A stretch of 23,748 nucleotides of DNA from an uncultured Collinsella sp. (GCA_958346935.1 CATVTM010000027.1:1-23748); one strand, 5' to 3'. Numbered from the stretch's first letter, positions 1-8,034 are shown. Numbers and translations are program-made. The notes: a model not told the origin generated them from the sequence alone.

Positions 1-594
1 GGCGAGTTTGTGGACCGCAAGAGCCGGTTTATTGCCCAGCTGGTCCATATTGAGTCCGAAGATGAGGCTAATGCCTTTATCGAGACAGTTCGCAAACGTC
101 ATTACGACGCTCGACACAATGTTCCCGCGTGGATTTTGGTCGATGGACGTGAGCGTCAGAGCGATGATGGTGAGCCGAGCCGCACGAGCGGGATGCCGAC
201 GCTCGAGGTGTTGCGCGGCGCAGGGCTCAAAAATGTTTGCTGCGTGGTGACGCGCTATTTTGGCGGCACGCTGTTGGGGCCTGGTGGCTTGGTGCGCGCC
301 TATACCGCGGCGACGCAGGCGGCGGTGGCTGCGGCTCAGGAGGCTGGGCAGATCGTCGAGATGACGAGCGTCGTGCCGGTTGACGTGCATGTGGCCTATC
401 CGCAGTATGAGCAGGTGCTTCGTTTGGCGCAGGATTCGGGTGCCAAGGTTTTGGATACCGATTACGCGGATGCCGTGACACTTCATTTGGTGTTTAAGGC
501 GGGGGAGCAGGAACCGTTTTGCGTTAAGATGCGCGAGCTTATGGCAGGGCGCGAGGAGATTGAGGTCGGCGCTCCCGAGTTTGCGGAGTTCTAA
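1..594 (+). CDS. YigZ/IMPACT family protein, 5' end outside the window
   Basis: The frame is open from base 1 (residues GEFVDRKSRFIAQLVHI), so the true start lies upstream and roughly 10-20 N-terminal residues are missing. The start of the visible part matches the YigZ/IMPACT N-terminal domain, which typically begins with an E-x-x-D-R-K-S-R-F segment. The central GAGLKNVCCVVTRYFGGTLLG and the G-G-L-V-R-A-Y segment are hallmarks of the family. The C-terminal part (about residues 130-195) corresponds to the second YigZ domain. The family binds nucleic acid or ribosome-related partners; the biochemical role in bacteria is poorly defined. A GTG exists at base 10, but it falls inside the conserved block and is unlikely to be the start. 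The gene converges on the minus-strand gene at 662-1108. Confidence 0.9.
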   Translation, partial: GEFVDRKSRFIAQLVHIESEDEANAFIETVRKRHYDARHNVPAWILVDGRERQSDDGEPSRTSGMPTLEVLRGAGLKNVCCVVTRYFGGTLLGPGGLVRAYTAATQAAVAAAQEAGQIVEMTSVVPVDVHVAYPQYEQVLRLAQDSGAKVLDTDYADAVTLHLVFKAGEQEPFCVKMRELMAGREEIEVGAPEFAEF

Positions 595-597
595 CGA

Positions 598-644
598 CGA
601 CGGCCGGCGTGCTTTTGGATGAATACCAAGCGCGCAGGCCGTCG
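598..644. terminator. Hairpin between convergent genes, probable bidirectional terminator
   Basis: Arms 598-605 and 637-644 are perfect 8-base complements (cgacggcc/ggccgtcg). After one mismatch the stem continues as 607-614 with 28-35 of the 600s (one G-T pair). The hairpin occupies the 67-base gap between a plus-strand and a minus-strand stop codon. T-tracts are weak on both sides, so termination strength is uncertain. Confidence 0.6.
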
Positions 645-661
645 ATTTCTGTTGCTGCCGT

Positions 662-1108
662 TTACTCGGCGAGCTGCTTTAGCACATCGCAGGCAATCTC
701 GACGGCATCGTCGATGCAGCCGGGGCAGCTGCGGAGCGGACCCTTATCCGATTTGATGCCCTTGAGCGTGCCGCAGACGGTCGTCGTGTTCTTCTCGCCA
801 AAACGCTTTGCGATTTCGCGCGACAGCTTGTAGGTCTGGCCCTTGGTCTTGGGGTTATCCATGCCGTCGCTCATTACAAAGCCCATGATGGCCACGGCGC
901 CCGAGATGGCGCCGCAGGTTTCGGTCATGCCGCCCATACCGGCGCCAAAGCCCTCGGTGAGGGTAAAGGCGACCTGGGGGTCGAGTCCGACGGCGGGCGC
1001 GAGCGTGCAGGCGACGGCCTGTGCGCAGTTAAAACCGCGGGCGTGGTATTCGGCAGCCTGAGCCTGACAGGCGGTGATGTCGAGCTGGGCCGTATCGATT
1101 TGCTTCAT
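662..1108 (-). CDS. C-GCAxxG-C-C family probable redox protein
   Basis: A 148-residue protein is read from the ATG at 1108, preceded by a strong AAGGAG 6 bases upstream on the minus strand. An in-frame ATG at 1180 would add 24 residues lacking family similarity and is less likely. Conserved features are F-N-C-A-Q (Cys28), the glycine-rich G-F-G-A-G-M-G-G followed by T-E-T-C-G-A-I-S-G-A (Cys65), and a C-terminal S-C-P-G-C pair (Cys128, Cys131). These match the small cysteine-rich family named for its C-GCAxxG-C-C pattern, thought to be redox active and common in anaerobes. Substrate and partner are unknown. It is a single gene, divergent from the sulfhydrylase gene at 1337. Confidence 0.85.
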   Translation of the reverse strand: MKQIDTAQLDITACQAQAAEYHARGFNCAQAVACTLAPAVGLDPQVAFTLTEGFGAGMGGMTETCGAISGAVAIMGFVMSDGMDNPKTKGQTYKLSREIAKRFGEKNTTTVCGTLKGIKSDKGPLRSCPGCIDDAVEIACDVLKQLAE

Positions 1109-1269
1109 CGTTGTCTCCTTGGTCACGGTGTACCCGCCTATGGTACCCGTGAAGGCGCATGTAATCATCGAGAGCTTCATCTATGCCTCATTTTTATCTA
1201 TCGAATAAATGCCAGGATCTGCGATAAATGCCCAGACTAATTTGTTACATAACCTACCTTGGAGATGGG

Positions 1270-1298
1270 TTGAGAGGGGTGCGGGGTAGCGGTATTGT
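1270..1298 (+). promoter_or_regulatory. Sigma-70-type promoter of the sulfhydrylase gene
   Basis: TTGAGA (1270-1275) and TATTGT (1293-1298) are separated by exactly 17 bases. Transcription would start near 1305, leaving a short leader with AAGGGAG before the ATG at 1337. Confidence 0.6.
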
Positions 1299-1336
1299 GA
1301 ACCGGATAAAACGTAACCCAGGCAAGGGAGCTAGAT

Positions 1337-2620
1337 ATGAGCGAGCAGACCATCGGTACTACATGTGTTCAGGGCGGCTATCACCCGGGAGATGCCGAGC
1401 CGCGCCAGGTGCCCATCTACCAGTCCACCACGTGGAAGTACGACACGTCGGAGCACATGGGCAAGCTGTTTGACCTGGAGGAGTCGGGCTACTTCTACAG
1501 CCGTCTGCAGAACCCCACGTGCGATCTGGTTGCCGCCAAGATCTGCGAGATGGAGGGCGGCACTGCCGCGATGCTCACGAGCTCGGGCATGGCTGCGAAC
1601 TTCCTCGCGATCTTTAACGTGGCCGGTGCCGGCGATCATGTGGTCGCAAGCTCTGCCATCTACGGCGGTACCTACAACCTGCTGGCTCACACCATGGGTC
1701 GCATGGGCTTGACCTGCACGTTCGTTGCCCCCGACTGCACCGATGAGGAGCTCGAGGCAGCCTTCCAGCCCAATACCAAGCTCGTCTTTGGCGAGACGAT
1801 CGCCAACCCCGCCCTTGCCGTGCTCGATATTGAGCGCTTTGCCAAGGCCGCGCATGAGCACGGCGTGCCGCTGATGGTTGACAACACCTTCCCGACGCCC
1901 GTGATGTGCCGTCCCTTTGAGTGGGGCGCCGACATCGTTACACACTCCACCACCAAGTACATGGATGGACATGCTGCCTACCTGGGCGGCGTGATCGTCG
2001 ACCACGGCCAGTTTGACTGGATGGCCCATGCGGACAAGTTCCCGGGTCTCACCACGCCCGATGAGAGCTACCACGGCGTGACCTATGCCGAGAAGTTCGG
2101 TCGCGAGGGTGCCTTCATTACCAAGGCAACCGCTCAGCTCATGCGCGACCTTGGCCCCATGCAGAACCCGCAGGCGGCCTTCTTCCTGAACAGCTCGCTC
2201 GAGAGCCTGCATGTGCGCATGCCGCGTCATTGCGAGAACGGCCTGGCCGTTGCCAAGTTCCTGCAGAGCCATCCCAAGGTACGCTTTGTGAGCTATCCGG
2301 GCCTGGAGGGCGATAAGTACTATGACATGGCTCAGAAGTACATGCCCAACGGTACGTGCGGCGTTGTGAGCTTTGGCTTTAACGGTGGTCGCGCAGCGGC
2401 CGAGACCTTTATGAAGAGCCTTAAGCTCGCCCAGATCGCCACGCACGTGGCCGACGCCCGCACTTGCTGCCTGCATCCTGCTAACGCCACGCATCGCCAG
2501 ATGAACGATGAGGAGCTCATCGCCTGTGGCATCTCCGCCGACATGGTGCGCCTGTCGTGCGGCCTCGAGGATACGGCCGATCTGATTGCCGACCTTGAGC
2601 AGGCACTCGAGCAGTGCTAG
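1337..2620 (+). CDS. O-acetylhomoserine sulfhydrylase-type PLP enzyme (Cys/Met metabolism)
   Basis: This 427-residue protein belongs to the Cys/Met-metabolism PLP family (MetY, methionine gamma-lyase, cystathionine gamma-synthase). The PLP-binding lysine is Lys207 in the T-H-S-T-T-K-Y-M-D-G-H motif. Other landmarks are S-R-L-Q-N-P-T at 55-61, the phosphate-binding S-S-G-M-A-A near 82-87, V-D-N-T-F at 181-185, and the C-terminal R-L-S-C-G-L-E-D. Length and the T-P-D-E-S-Y-H-G insertion fit the MetY branch, which makes homocysteine from O-acetylhomoserine and sulfide in the cytoplasm. Methionine gamma-lyase is the main alternative and cannot be excluded by eye. The start has an AAGGGAG ribosome site, and the gene has its own promoter and terminator, so it is probably monocistronic. 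Confidence 0.87.
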   Translation: MSEQTIGTTCVQGGYHPGDAEPRQVPIYQSTTWKYDTSEHMGKLFDLEESGYFYSRLQNPTCDLVAAKICEMEGGTAAMLTSSGMAANFLAIFNVAGAGDHVVASSAIYGGTYNLLAHTMGRMGLTCTFVAPDCTDEELEAAFQPNTKLVFGETIANPALAVLDIERFAKAAHEHGVPLMVDNTFPTPVMCRPFEWGADIVTHSTTKYMDGHAAYLGGVIVDHGQFDWMAHADKFPGLTTPDESYHGVTYAEKFGREGAFITKATAQLMRDLGPMQNPQAAFFLNSSLESLHVRMPRHCENGLAVAKFLQSHPKVRFVSYPGLEGDKYYDMAQKYMPNGTCGVVSFGFNGGRAAAETFMKSLKLAQIATHVADARTCCLHPANATHRQMNDEELIACGISADMVRLSCGLEDTADLIADLEQALEQC

Positions 2621-2690
2621 GCTAGCGTTCGTGCAAGGTGCCGATGCTGGCAGAAAGCTTCGGCGACCTTTCGTTCCGATTCCGTAGGCG

Positions 2691-2735
2691 GGACCCCAAT
2701 CGCGGCTGTTTGCAGGCGATTGGGGCCCCGTTTTT
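2691..2735 (+). terminator. Rho-independent terminator after the sulfhydrylase gene
   Basis: Arms 2694-2703 (ccccaatcgc) and 2716-2725 (gcgattgggg) form a perfect 10-bp stem with a 12-base loop. The run GCCCCG then leads into five T residues at 2731-2735. It sits 70 bases after the stop codon. Confidence 0.85.
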
Positions 2736-2761
2736 GCGTTGTGCCACTCGAAAGGATGGAT

Positions 2762-4066
2762 ATGGAGAAAACTGCAGAGCAGCTGCGCCGCGAGCACCTT
2801 GCCCTAGAGGGCGACACCCATGGCAAGAACAAATGGGCGATTCTGTTTACCGTGCTCATCATGACGTTTATGGTGTGTCTGGATTCGACCGTCGTGACCG
2901 TGGCGCTGCCCGTGATGCAAAAGGAGCTGGGCGTGGGCCTCGATCGCATTCAACTGGTAAGCTCGGTGTATCTGCTTGCGACTTGCGTGGCTATGTTGCC
3001 GTTTGGCCGTCTGGGCGACGTGCGCGGCAAGGTGAATGTGTTCCAGCTGGGCGTCATCGTCTTTTCGGTCGGTTCGCTGCTGTGCGGCCTTTCGGCCTCG
3101 CTCGAGGTTCTTATCCTGGCACGCATTGTTCAGGGCGTCGGTTGCGCGGCGGCCATGGCTAACAACATGGGCATCATCACCGAGTCGTTTCCGGCGCGCG
3201 AACGAGGTCGTGCCATGGGTATTCTCGCGACCTTTGTGGCCCTTGGCATGATGTGTGGCCCCGTGCTCGGCGGCATGCTGGTGGCAAGCTTTCCCTGGGA
3301 GAGCATCTTCCTCATCAACCTGCCCATTGGCGTCCTCTCGTTTATCGTGGGGCTCTACACGTTGCCGCATGTTAAGCCGGAGGCCGGCGACCGTCCCATG
3401 TCCTTTGCCGAGGCCGCTCGTCGCTGCTTTGCAAATTCGGCCTTTACCATCAACCTTGCCTGCATGCTCATCGTGTTCGTTGGTATTGGTGCATCCGAGT
3501 TTATCCTGCCGTTCTATTTTCAGGACGCCCACGGCTTTGGTTCCGACATTTCCGGATTGCTGTTTTTGGCGCTGCCGATGGTGAATGCCTTTATCGGCCC
3601 GCTTTCGGGTGCGGTTTCGGACCGTGTTGGCTGCGAGGGTCCCACGGCGGTCGGCCTGGGCGTGTACGTGTGCGGGCTCTTTGCGGTAAGTACGCTCGAC
3701 GAGCACTCTTCCATCCCTGTGATTGTGCGCTGTGCCGCGTTTATGTCGTGCGGTACGTCGATTTTCCAGAGCCCCAACAACTCGCTGTATATGGGCTCGG
3801 CTCCGCGCGAAGCGCTCGGCTTTGCGGGCAGCCTGGGTAGTTTGGCACGCTACGCCGGCATGGCGCTCGGCATTACGGCGGCGTCGCATATCCTGTATGG
3901 GCAGATGAGCGTGGCAATGGGCGAGGCCGTGACCAGTTTTGTTACAGGTCGTCCGGACGTATTCCTATTCGGCTTTCGCTCGGTGTTCTACGTACTCATG
4001 GCTGTGGCCGCCGTGGGCTTTGCGCTTGCCATGGTGCGTTTGGTGAAGATGCGCGCTCGTCATTAG
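2762..4066 (+). CDS. MFS transporter, DHA2-like drug exporter family
   Basis: A 434-residue polytopic membrane protein. The first helix begins near residue 25, followed by L-D-S-T-V-V-T-V-A-L-P-V-M (the motif typical of 14-helix DHA2 exporters such as EmrB/QacA). The A-like loop G-R-L-G-D-V-R-G-K follows helix 2, and G-M-M-C-G-P-V-L-G-G in helix 5 is the exporter motif C. These features support proton-driven efflux; the substrate cannot be read from the sequence. The length is slightly short for 14 helices. The ATG at 2762 is chosen because AAAGGA lies 5 bases upstream; the in-frame ATG at 2756 overlaps that site. It follows directly after a terminator, so its transcript must start within or just after that hairpin or come from read-through. 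Confidence 0.88.
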   Translation: MEKTAEQLRREHLALEGDTHGKNKWAILFTVLIMTFMVCLDSTVVTVALPVMQKELGVGLDRIQLVSSVYLLATCVAMLPFGRLGDVRGKVNVFQLGVIVFSVGSLLCGLSASLEVLILARIVQGVGCAAAMANNMGIITESFPARERGRAMGILATFVALGMMCGPVLGGMLVASFPWESIFLINLPIGVLSFIVGLYTLPHVKPEAGDRPMSFAEAARRCFANSAFTINLACMLIVFVGIGASEFILPFYFQDAHGFGSDISGLLFLALPMVNAFIGPLSGAVSDRVGCEGPTAVGLGVYVCGLFAVSTLDEHSSIPVIVRCAAFMSCGTSIFQSPNNSLYMGSAPREALGFAGSLGSLARYAGMALGITAASHILYGQMSVAMGEAVTSFVTGRPDVFLFGFRSVFYVLMAVAAVGFALAMVRLVKMRARH

Positions 4067-4223
4067 CATGTTGGGAGGCTGTCTGCCACGATTCGCGCCG
4101 TCCCAAAAAGACTGGTTTGTGGTGCGATGTGGCTTGTGGGGCGGGCGGGGGTCGGTCCGTGGTAGACTATCGAACAACGTTTATTAATCGCGCGGTATCG
4201 TTGCCGCGAGAAGGGGTTGCGCC

Positions 4224-4802
4224 ATGCAGGAGCTTGAGGATCGTATTCGCCATGACGGCATCGTAAAGGCCGGTAACGTCCTTAAGGTTGATGCCTTCCT
4301 CAACCACCAGTGCGACGTTGAGCTGTTCGACCACATGGGTGCCGAGTGGGCCCGTCTGTTCGAGGGTGTCGAGATCAACAAGATCCTGACGATTGAGGCT
4401 TCGGGCATTGGCATGGCCTGCATCGCAGCTCAGCATTTTGGCGGCGTGCCGGTGGTCTTTGCCAAGAAGGCGCAGTCCATCAACCTCGATGGCGAGCAGT
4501 ATGCCACGACCATCTACTCCTTCACCAAGCAGAAGGAGTACCCGGTCATTGTCGGCAAGCGCTTCCTGTCCGAGGGCGACAAGGTTCTGATCATCGACGA
4601 CTTCTTGGCTAACGGCTGTGCGCTTGAGGGTCTCATCAAGATCTGCGAGGCTGCGGGCGCCGAGGTTGCCGGCATCGGTATTGCCGTGGAGAAGGGCTTC
4701 CAGGGCGGCGGCGATAAGCTCCGTCAGCGCGGCTTCCGCGTTGAGAGCCTGGCCCGTATCGCCGATATGGACTGCGAGAACGGCGAGATCACCTTCGCCT
4801 AA
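4224..4802 (+). CDS. xpt: Xanthine phosphoribosyltransferase
   Basis: A 192-residue cytoplasmic purine-salvage enzyme that converts xanthine and PRPP to XMP. The PRPP-binding motif V-L-I-I-D-D-F-L-A-N-G occupies residues 121-131. Other Xpt features are F-L-N-H-Q-C-D near 25-31, I-E-A-S-G-I-G near 57-63 and A-K-K-A-Q-S-I near 80-86. Length matches the Bacillus-type Xpt family (about 190-195 residues). An AGAAGGGG site lies upstream of the ATG. Xpt genes in Firmicutes are often controlled by purine riboswitches; I see no such element in the leader, only a TAGACT -10-like box at 4163-4168 and a short CGCGG/CCGCG hairpin. A palindromic terminator follows the stop. Confidence 0.93.
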   Translation: MQELEDRIRHDGIVKAGNVLKVDAFLNHQCDVELFDHMGAEWARLFEGVEINKILTIEASGIGMACIAAQHFGGVPVVFAKKAQSINLDGEQYATTIYSFTKQKEYPVIVGKRFLSEGDKVLIIDDFLANGCALEGLIKICEAAGAEVAGIGIAVEKGFQGGGDKLRQRGFRVESLARIADMDCENGEITFA

Positions 4803-4829
4803 GCGCGCAACACAAGCGATTGGTATGCG

Positions 4830-4866
4830 ATGTGACAAAGGGACTGTCCCTTTGTCACATTTTTTG
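4830..4866 (+). terminator. Perfect palindrome plus T-tract, terminator of xpt
   Basis: Bases 4830-4843 (atgtgacaaaggga) pair perfectly with 4847-4860 (tccctttgtcacat), leaving a 3-base CTG loop. Six T residues follow at 4861-4866. The 14-bp stem plus T-tract is a textbook intrinsic terminator 27 bases after the xpt stop. Its AGGGACTGT centre recurs in the palindrome at 5275-5345. Confidence 0.85.
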
Positions 4867-4885
4867 TATGAGGGGAGGTGCTGAT

Positions 4886-5266
4886 ATGGATGAGAACAAG
4901 ATGGGATGGCGTGAGTATGCGCGCTATGCCGAGATGTCGGTCGAGGAGCTGGCGCACGATTGCGAGGTACAGGTGTTTCGCGCGACGGGTCCGGGCGGGC
5001 AGGGCGTGAACACGACGGACTCTGCGGTGCGCATGAAACATGGGCCCACGGGGATTGTCGTGACGGCGCGTGAGAGCCGCAGCCAGTTTCAGAATCGCGC
5101 GAGCTGCCTGCGTAAGCTGCGCGCTGAGCTTGAGCGTCGCGGGCGTCCACCGCGTCGACGCGTAAAGACCAAGGTGCCTCAGCGCTCTCGCCAGCGCAGG
5201 CTTAATGACAAGCACTTCAACGCCATTAAAAAGGCCAACCGTCGCAAACCGGGCAGCGACGAATAG
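4886..5266 (+). CDS. Small GGQ-domain release-factor-like protein
   Basis: A 126-residue protein containing only the peptidyl-tRNA hydrolysis domain of class I release factors. The G-P-G-G-Q-G-V-N motif places GGQ at residues 37-39, followed by T-T-D-S-A-V and a very basic C-terminal tail (R-G-R-P-P-R-R-R-V onward). The codon-recognition domains of RF1/RF2 are absent. This layout resembles ArfB/RF-C-type ribosome-rescue hydrolases, in which a basic tail enters the mRNA channel, but it could belong to another short release-factor-like clade. The ATG at 4886 has AGGGGAGGTG upstream. The upstream in-frame extension runs through the xpt terminator and is rejected. It converges on the lipid-kinase gene across a long palindrome. 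Confidence 0.82.
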   Translation: MDENKMGWREYARYAEMSVEELAHDCEVQVFRATGPGGQGVNTTDSAVRMKHGPTGIVVTARESRSQFQNRASCLRKLRAELERRGRPPRRRVKTKVPQRSRQRRLNDKHFNAIKKANRRKPGSDE

Positions 5267-5274
5267 CCTCCTCA

Positions 5275-5345
5275 TAAGTTGCGGTGAAATAGGGACTGTT
5301 TTGCGGCTTTAGATGCATAAACAGTCCCTATTTCACCGCAACTTA
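5275..5345. repeat. Dispersed palindromic element, copy 1
   Basis: Arms 5275-5301 and 5319-5345 are perfect 27-base inverted repeats with a 17-base loop. The outer 18 bases (taagttgcggtgaaatag) recur in copies 2 and 3. The inner arm here is GGACTGTT. It lies between the convergent stop codons of the release-factor-like gene and the lipid kinase and could stop transcription from both sides, although T-tracts are lacking. Confidence 0.85.
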
Positions 5346-5352
5346 GGTGGGG

Positions 5353-6315
5353 TTAGTGGGTGGGGTGCCAGACGTGGAGGGCGCCGGCGAGGATGTCGAC
5401 CTCGATGCGCGAGGCGACGATGGGCTCGCCGTCGGCCTGGATGGGATAGTCGGGCTCCTCAAAGGTGAGCTCGACATGGCGGCAGTGGCGCATGCGAACC
5501 GGCGGCAACTTGGTATGGTGGCCGTCCTTGGCCGAAAGAAACATAGGCAGGGCAACCGCGCGAGGGACGGGGCCGCAGGCGTAGCAGACGTCGAGTACGC
5601 CGTCGCAGGGGTCGGCATCGGGGCAGATGCGATAGCCCGAGCCATAGGTGGGTCCCAGCTGGATGGCCATGATGATCGCCCTCACGCGCTCGGCGGGCGC
5701 CTCGTCAAAGCTGACTGTCATGGGGTAGTTGCGATAGCGTAGGCCAAACTGCTCAAGTCCCGAGAGGGTGTAGAGTGGCGCGCCCGTCAAGCCGGTCTTT
5801 TTGCGCAGCTCGGTGGTGCCAAGGCCGATGGCGGCATCGATGCCGACCGAAAGCGTTTGGTCGTAGTACTCGACGATCGCCTCGCCGCTGCCGCTTGCGG
5901 GGTTCCATGAGCGAATCCGCCCGATGTCCTGACGCTGCAGCTCACAGGTGAGCAGTGCACCAAAATCCTTGCCGGAGAAATCATCGATACCGAGCGTTTG
6001 GGCAAAATCGTTGCCGGAGCCTACGGGCAGGACGGCAAGGGCGGGACGGACCGCCTCATCCTGCGTCATAAGCCCGTTGACGACCTCGTGGATCACGCCG
6101 TCGCCGCCAAGGGCGATAACGGTGCGATAGCCCGTTGCCTGGGCGGCTAGCTCCTCGGCGTGCCCCATGCGCTCGGTCAGCACCAGGTCAAACTGGGATG
6201 CGCGTGCAGTCATGTCCAAAAAGCGCTGCAGGCGCTCGGCAACTTCGTGCGCCGCACCCGACTGGGCGGCTGGGTTGGCGATGATGAGCGTGCGACCAAA
6301 ATCAGTTGCGTGCAT
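5353..6315 (-). CDS. Diacylglycerol kinase family lipid kinase
   Basis: A 320-residue protein of the DagK/YegS/sphingosine-kinase-like family. The nucleotide-binding motif G-G-D-G is at residues 70-73 within A-L-G-G-D-G-V-I-H-E-V-V-N-G. It is followed by L-P-V-G-S-G-N-D-F-A-Q, the second conserved motif. The C-terminal half forms the beta-rich lipid-binding domain, ending in Q-A-D-G-E-P. The family phosphorylates diacylglycerol or related lipids at the membrane face; the precise substrate is not shown. The ATG at 6315 is chosen because GGGAG precedes it by 10 bases; an upstream in-frame start at 6387 would add residues unlike the family. It lies 87 bases downstream of the CLC gene on the same strand and may be cotranscribed. 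Confidence 0.9.
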   Translation of the reverse strand: MHATDFGRTLIIANPAAQSGAAHEVAERLQRFLDMTARASQFDLVLTERMGHAEELAAQATGYRTVIALGGDGVIHEVVNGLMTQDEAVRPALAVLPVGSGNDFAQTLGIDDFSGKDFGALLTCELQRQDIGRIRSWNPASGSGEAIVEYYDQTLSVGIDAAIGLGTTELRKKTGLTGAPLYTLSGLEQFGLRYRNYPMTVSFDEAPAERVRAIIMAIQLGPTYGSGYRICPDADPCDGVLDVCYACGPVPRAVALPMFLSAKDGHHTKLPPVRMRHCRHVELTFEEPDYPIQADGEPIVASRIEVDILAGALHVWHPTH

Positions 6316-6402
6316 GGGGCGACTCCCGGCGTATGACGTGACGGTGCGGTCGCGCTCAGGTCGAATTGCCCCCGATTGTGGCTGCACGGCGAATACTTAC
6401 GT

Positions 6403-7824
6403 CTACTCTATCAGGTCGTTGTGGCGCTCGATAGCATCCGCTACCGTACCGCCCTCATCCACAATAAGCGAACGGCGCTTGGGCGAGATGATGCGCTGGG
6501 CGGGGTACACGCCGCGGTGTCCGGCGGTTAGGTAGCTGATAAAGGCCACGATGACAAAGAGCCCGGCAGCCGTGCCGTGGAACAGGTCGATGGCCATCAT
6601 ACAGGTGGTGATAGGCACGTTAAGGCCGGCGCAGAACACGCCGAGCATGCCCAGCGCTGCCAGAAAGCTGGGATCGATTCCGACGAGGCAACCTATCCAG
6701 CCGCCGAGCGCCGCACCGATACCAAACAGGGGCGTGACCTCGCCGCCTTGGAAGCCGGCACCCAGGGTGAGCGCTGTGACGACCAACTTGATGGCTGCGT
6801 CCGCCAGGGTGGTGTTGCCGGCAAATCCGGCGCCGGAAAGCCATGTGGAAAGGCCGGCGTAGTCCCAGGCGTCGAGGAGGGCATACGCGGCCAAAACCAC
6901 GAGTGCGCCGATGAGTGCGCGAACGAGGTAATTGGTGATAAAGCGACCGTAGAGGCTCTTGACGGTTCGAACCGACCACGCAAAGAGGCGTGCTGTCAGA
7001 CCGAAGATGATGGCGCTGATAACAACGATGACGACCGTTTTGGGCGTCATGGTGGGAACGCTGGCGATGACATTCGCTTCGTACTCGGTACCCAGGGCGA
7101 TTGATGTAAAGTAGCCGGTAAACGAGGCGACCAGGCAGTAAATGCCCGCGGTGTAGTCAATCTTGCCGATAAAGCACATCTCCATGCCAAAGAAAGCTCC
7201 GGCAAGGGGCGAGCCGAATACGGCGCCAAAGGCCGACGAGATGCCGGCGAGCATGAGGTCGTGGTGGTCATGCTTTTTGAGGTGGGCGAGGCTCGAGATG
7301 TTGCTGGCGATGGTGCCGCCAATCTGCACCGCAGCTCCCTCGCGACCGGCTGATCCGCCCGTTAGGTGCGTGAGCGTGGAGCAGACGAAGGTGAGGACGG
7401 CCATGCGCATATGGATGAGGCGTGTGCCCAGAGCGGAGTCGATGACCAGGTTGTTGCCACGCTTGGCGGCGAGACCGTGGTTCTTGTAGACCCATGCGGT
7501 GGCCATGCCCACAACGGGAAGCAAGGCGTAGACCCACACATGGTGCTCGCGATAGTCGGTCGCGATATTCAACGAGGCCAAAAACGCCCAAGCGGCAACG
7601 CCCATGGCGAGCGAGACGATGACGACGAGTGCGAGCAACTTGGCGCTCGCGAGTAGGTTGCGGGCGTTGCGGCGCGTGTCGGCAGCCAAGAGATGCTCGG
7701 AGCGGGTGAGCTGATGCCTGCCTGCCGCGATGACGTCGTTCAGGGAGAAATAACCGCCTTCGTCGAGCGGCTGGGAATGATCCTGCGCTTCGTTTGCGCT
7801 TTCGGGTTTGTCGTTATGAGCCAT
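6403..7824 (-). CDS. CLC-family anion channel/antiporter, possibly fluoride type
   Basis: A 473-residue CLC-fold membrane protein with a charged N-terminal tail of about 60 residues before the first helix. The gating-glutamate motif reads G-R-E-G-A-A-V-Q (Glu162), a variant of G-K/R-E-G-P. The C-terminal signature reads G-F-Q-G-G-E-V-T-P in place of G-x-F-x-P. The usual G-S-G-I-P is replaced by R-G-N-N-L-V at 122-127. These substitutions resemble the CLC-F fluoride/proton antiporter branch more than chloride channels, but I cannot assign the ion with certainty. No fluoride riboswitch is recognisable upstream. The ATG at 7824 follows AGAGGA; the in-frame ATG at 7851 is weaker. The gene diverges from moeA. 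Confidence 0.85.
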   Translation of the reverse strand: MAHNDKPESANEAQDHSQPLDEGGYFSLNDVIAAGRHQLTRSEHLLAADTRRNARNLLASAKLLALVVIVSLAMGVAAWAFLASLNIATDYREHHVWVYALLPVVGMATAWVYKNHGLAAKRGNNLVIDSALGTRLIHMRMAVLTFVCSTLTHLTGGSAGREGAAVQIGGTIASNISSLAHLKKHDHHDLMLAGISSAFGAVFGSPLAGAFFGMEMCFIGKIDYTAGIYCLVASFTGYFTSIALGTEYEANVIASVPTMTPKTVVIVVISAIIFGLTARLFAWSVRTVKSLYGRFITNYLVRALIGALVVLAAYALLDAWDYAGLSTWLSGAGFAGNTTLADAAIKLVVTALTLGAGFQGGEVTPLFGIGAALGGWIGCLVGIDPSFLAALGMLGVFCAGLNVPITTCMMAIDLFHGTAAGLFVIVAFISYLTAGHRGVYPAQRIISPKRRSLIVDEGGTVADAIERHNDLIE

Positions 7825-7853
7825 ACGTTCCTCTTTTAGGTTGCAACGCAAGC

Positions 7854-7859
7854 ATTATA
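7854..7859 (-). promoter_or_regulatory. -10 box upstream of the CLC gene
   Basis: On the minus strand the sequence reads TATAAT, 30 bases before the ATG at 7824. No convincing -35 box was found at 16-18 bases. Confidence 0.45.
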
Positions 7860-7971
7860 AAACGCGGTAAACGCGACGAGCCGGTGGGTTGGTTTCCATT
7901 CTGTTTCGCGGCCTGCAACCGACAGGTGTATTTGCGGGTGCAGGCCGAGTCGCGGTCGTGCGTCGGGGGAT

Positions 7972-7977
7972 TATACT
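7972..7977 (+). promoter_or_regulatory. -10 box upstream of moeA
   Basis: TATACT occurs 57 bases before the moeA ATG, in the divergent intergenic region. The -35 position has no consensus match. TATACT-like boxes also precede selD (17442) and the BrnQ gene (20641). Confidence 0.45.
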
Positions 7978-8034
7978 GAGACAAGCATAAAGAATCGGCG
8001 CCCCTGTTGTGCGCCGTGGCATTAAGAGGTGCAT

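Noticed and set aside
1331..2797. Long minus-strand ORF opposite the sulfhydrylase gene
   Set aside because: It is antisense to a clearly recognisable PLP enzyme, its product is His/Ala/Gly-rich without any motif, and it crosses a terminator. It is a by-product of high GC.
4070..4223. Purine riboswitch upstream of xpt
   Set aside because: Looked for because xpt leaders often carry one; no conserved purine-aptamer loops or stem pattern were seen.
7825..8034. Fluoride riboswitch upstream of the CLC gene
   Set aside because: No crcB-type pseudoknot sequence could be recognised on the minus strand in this intergenic region.
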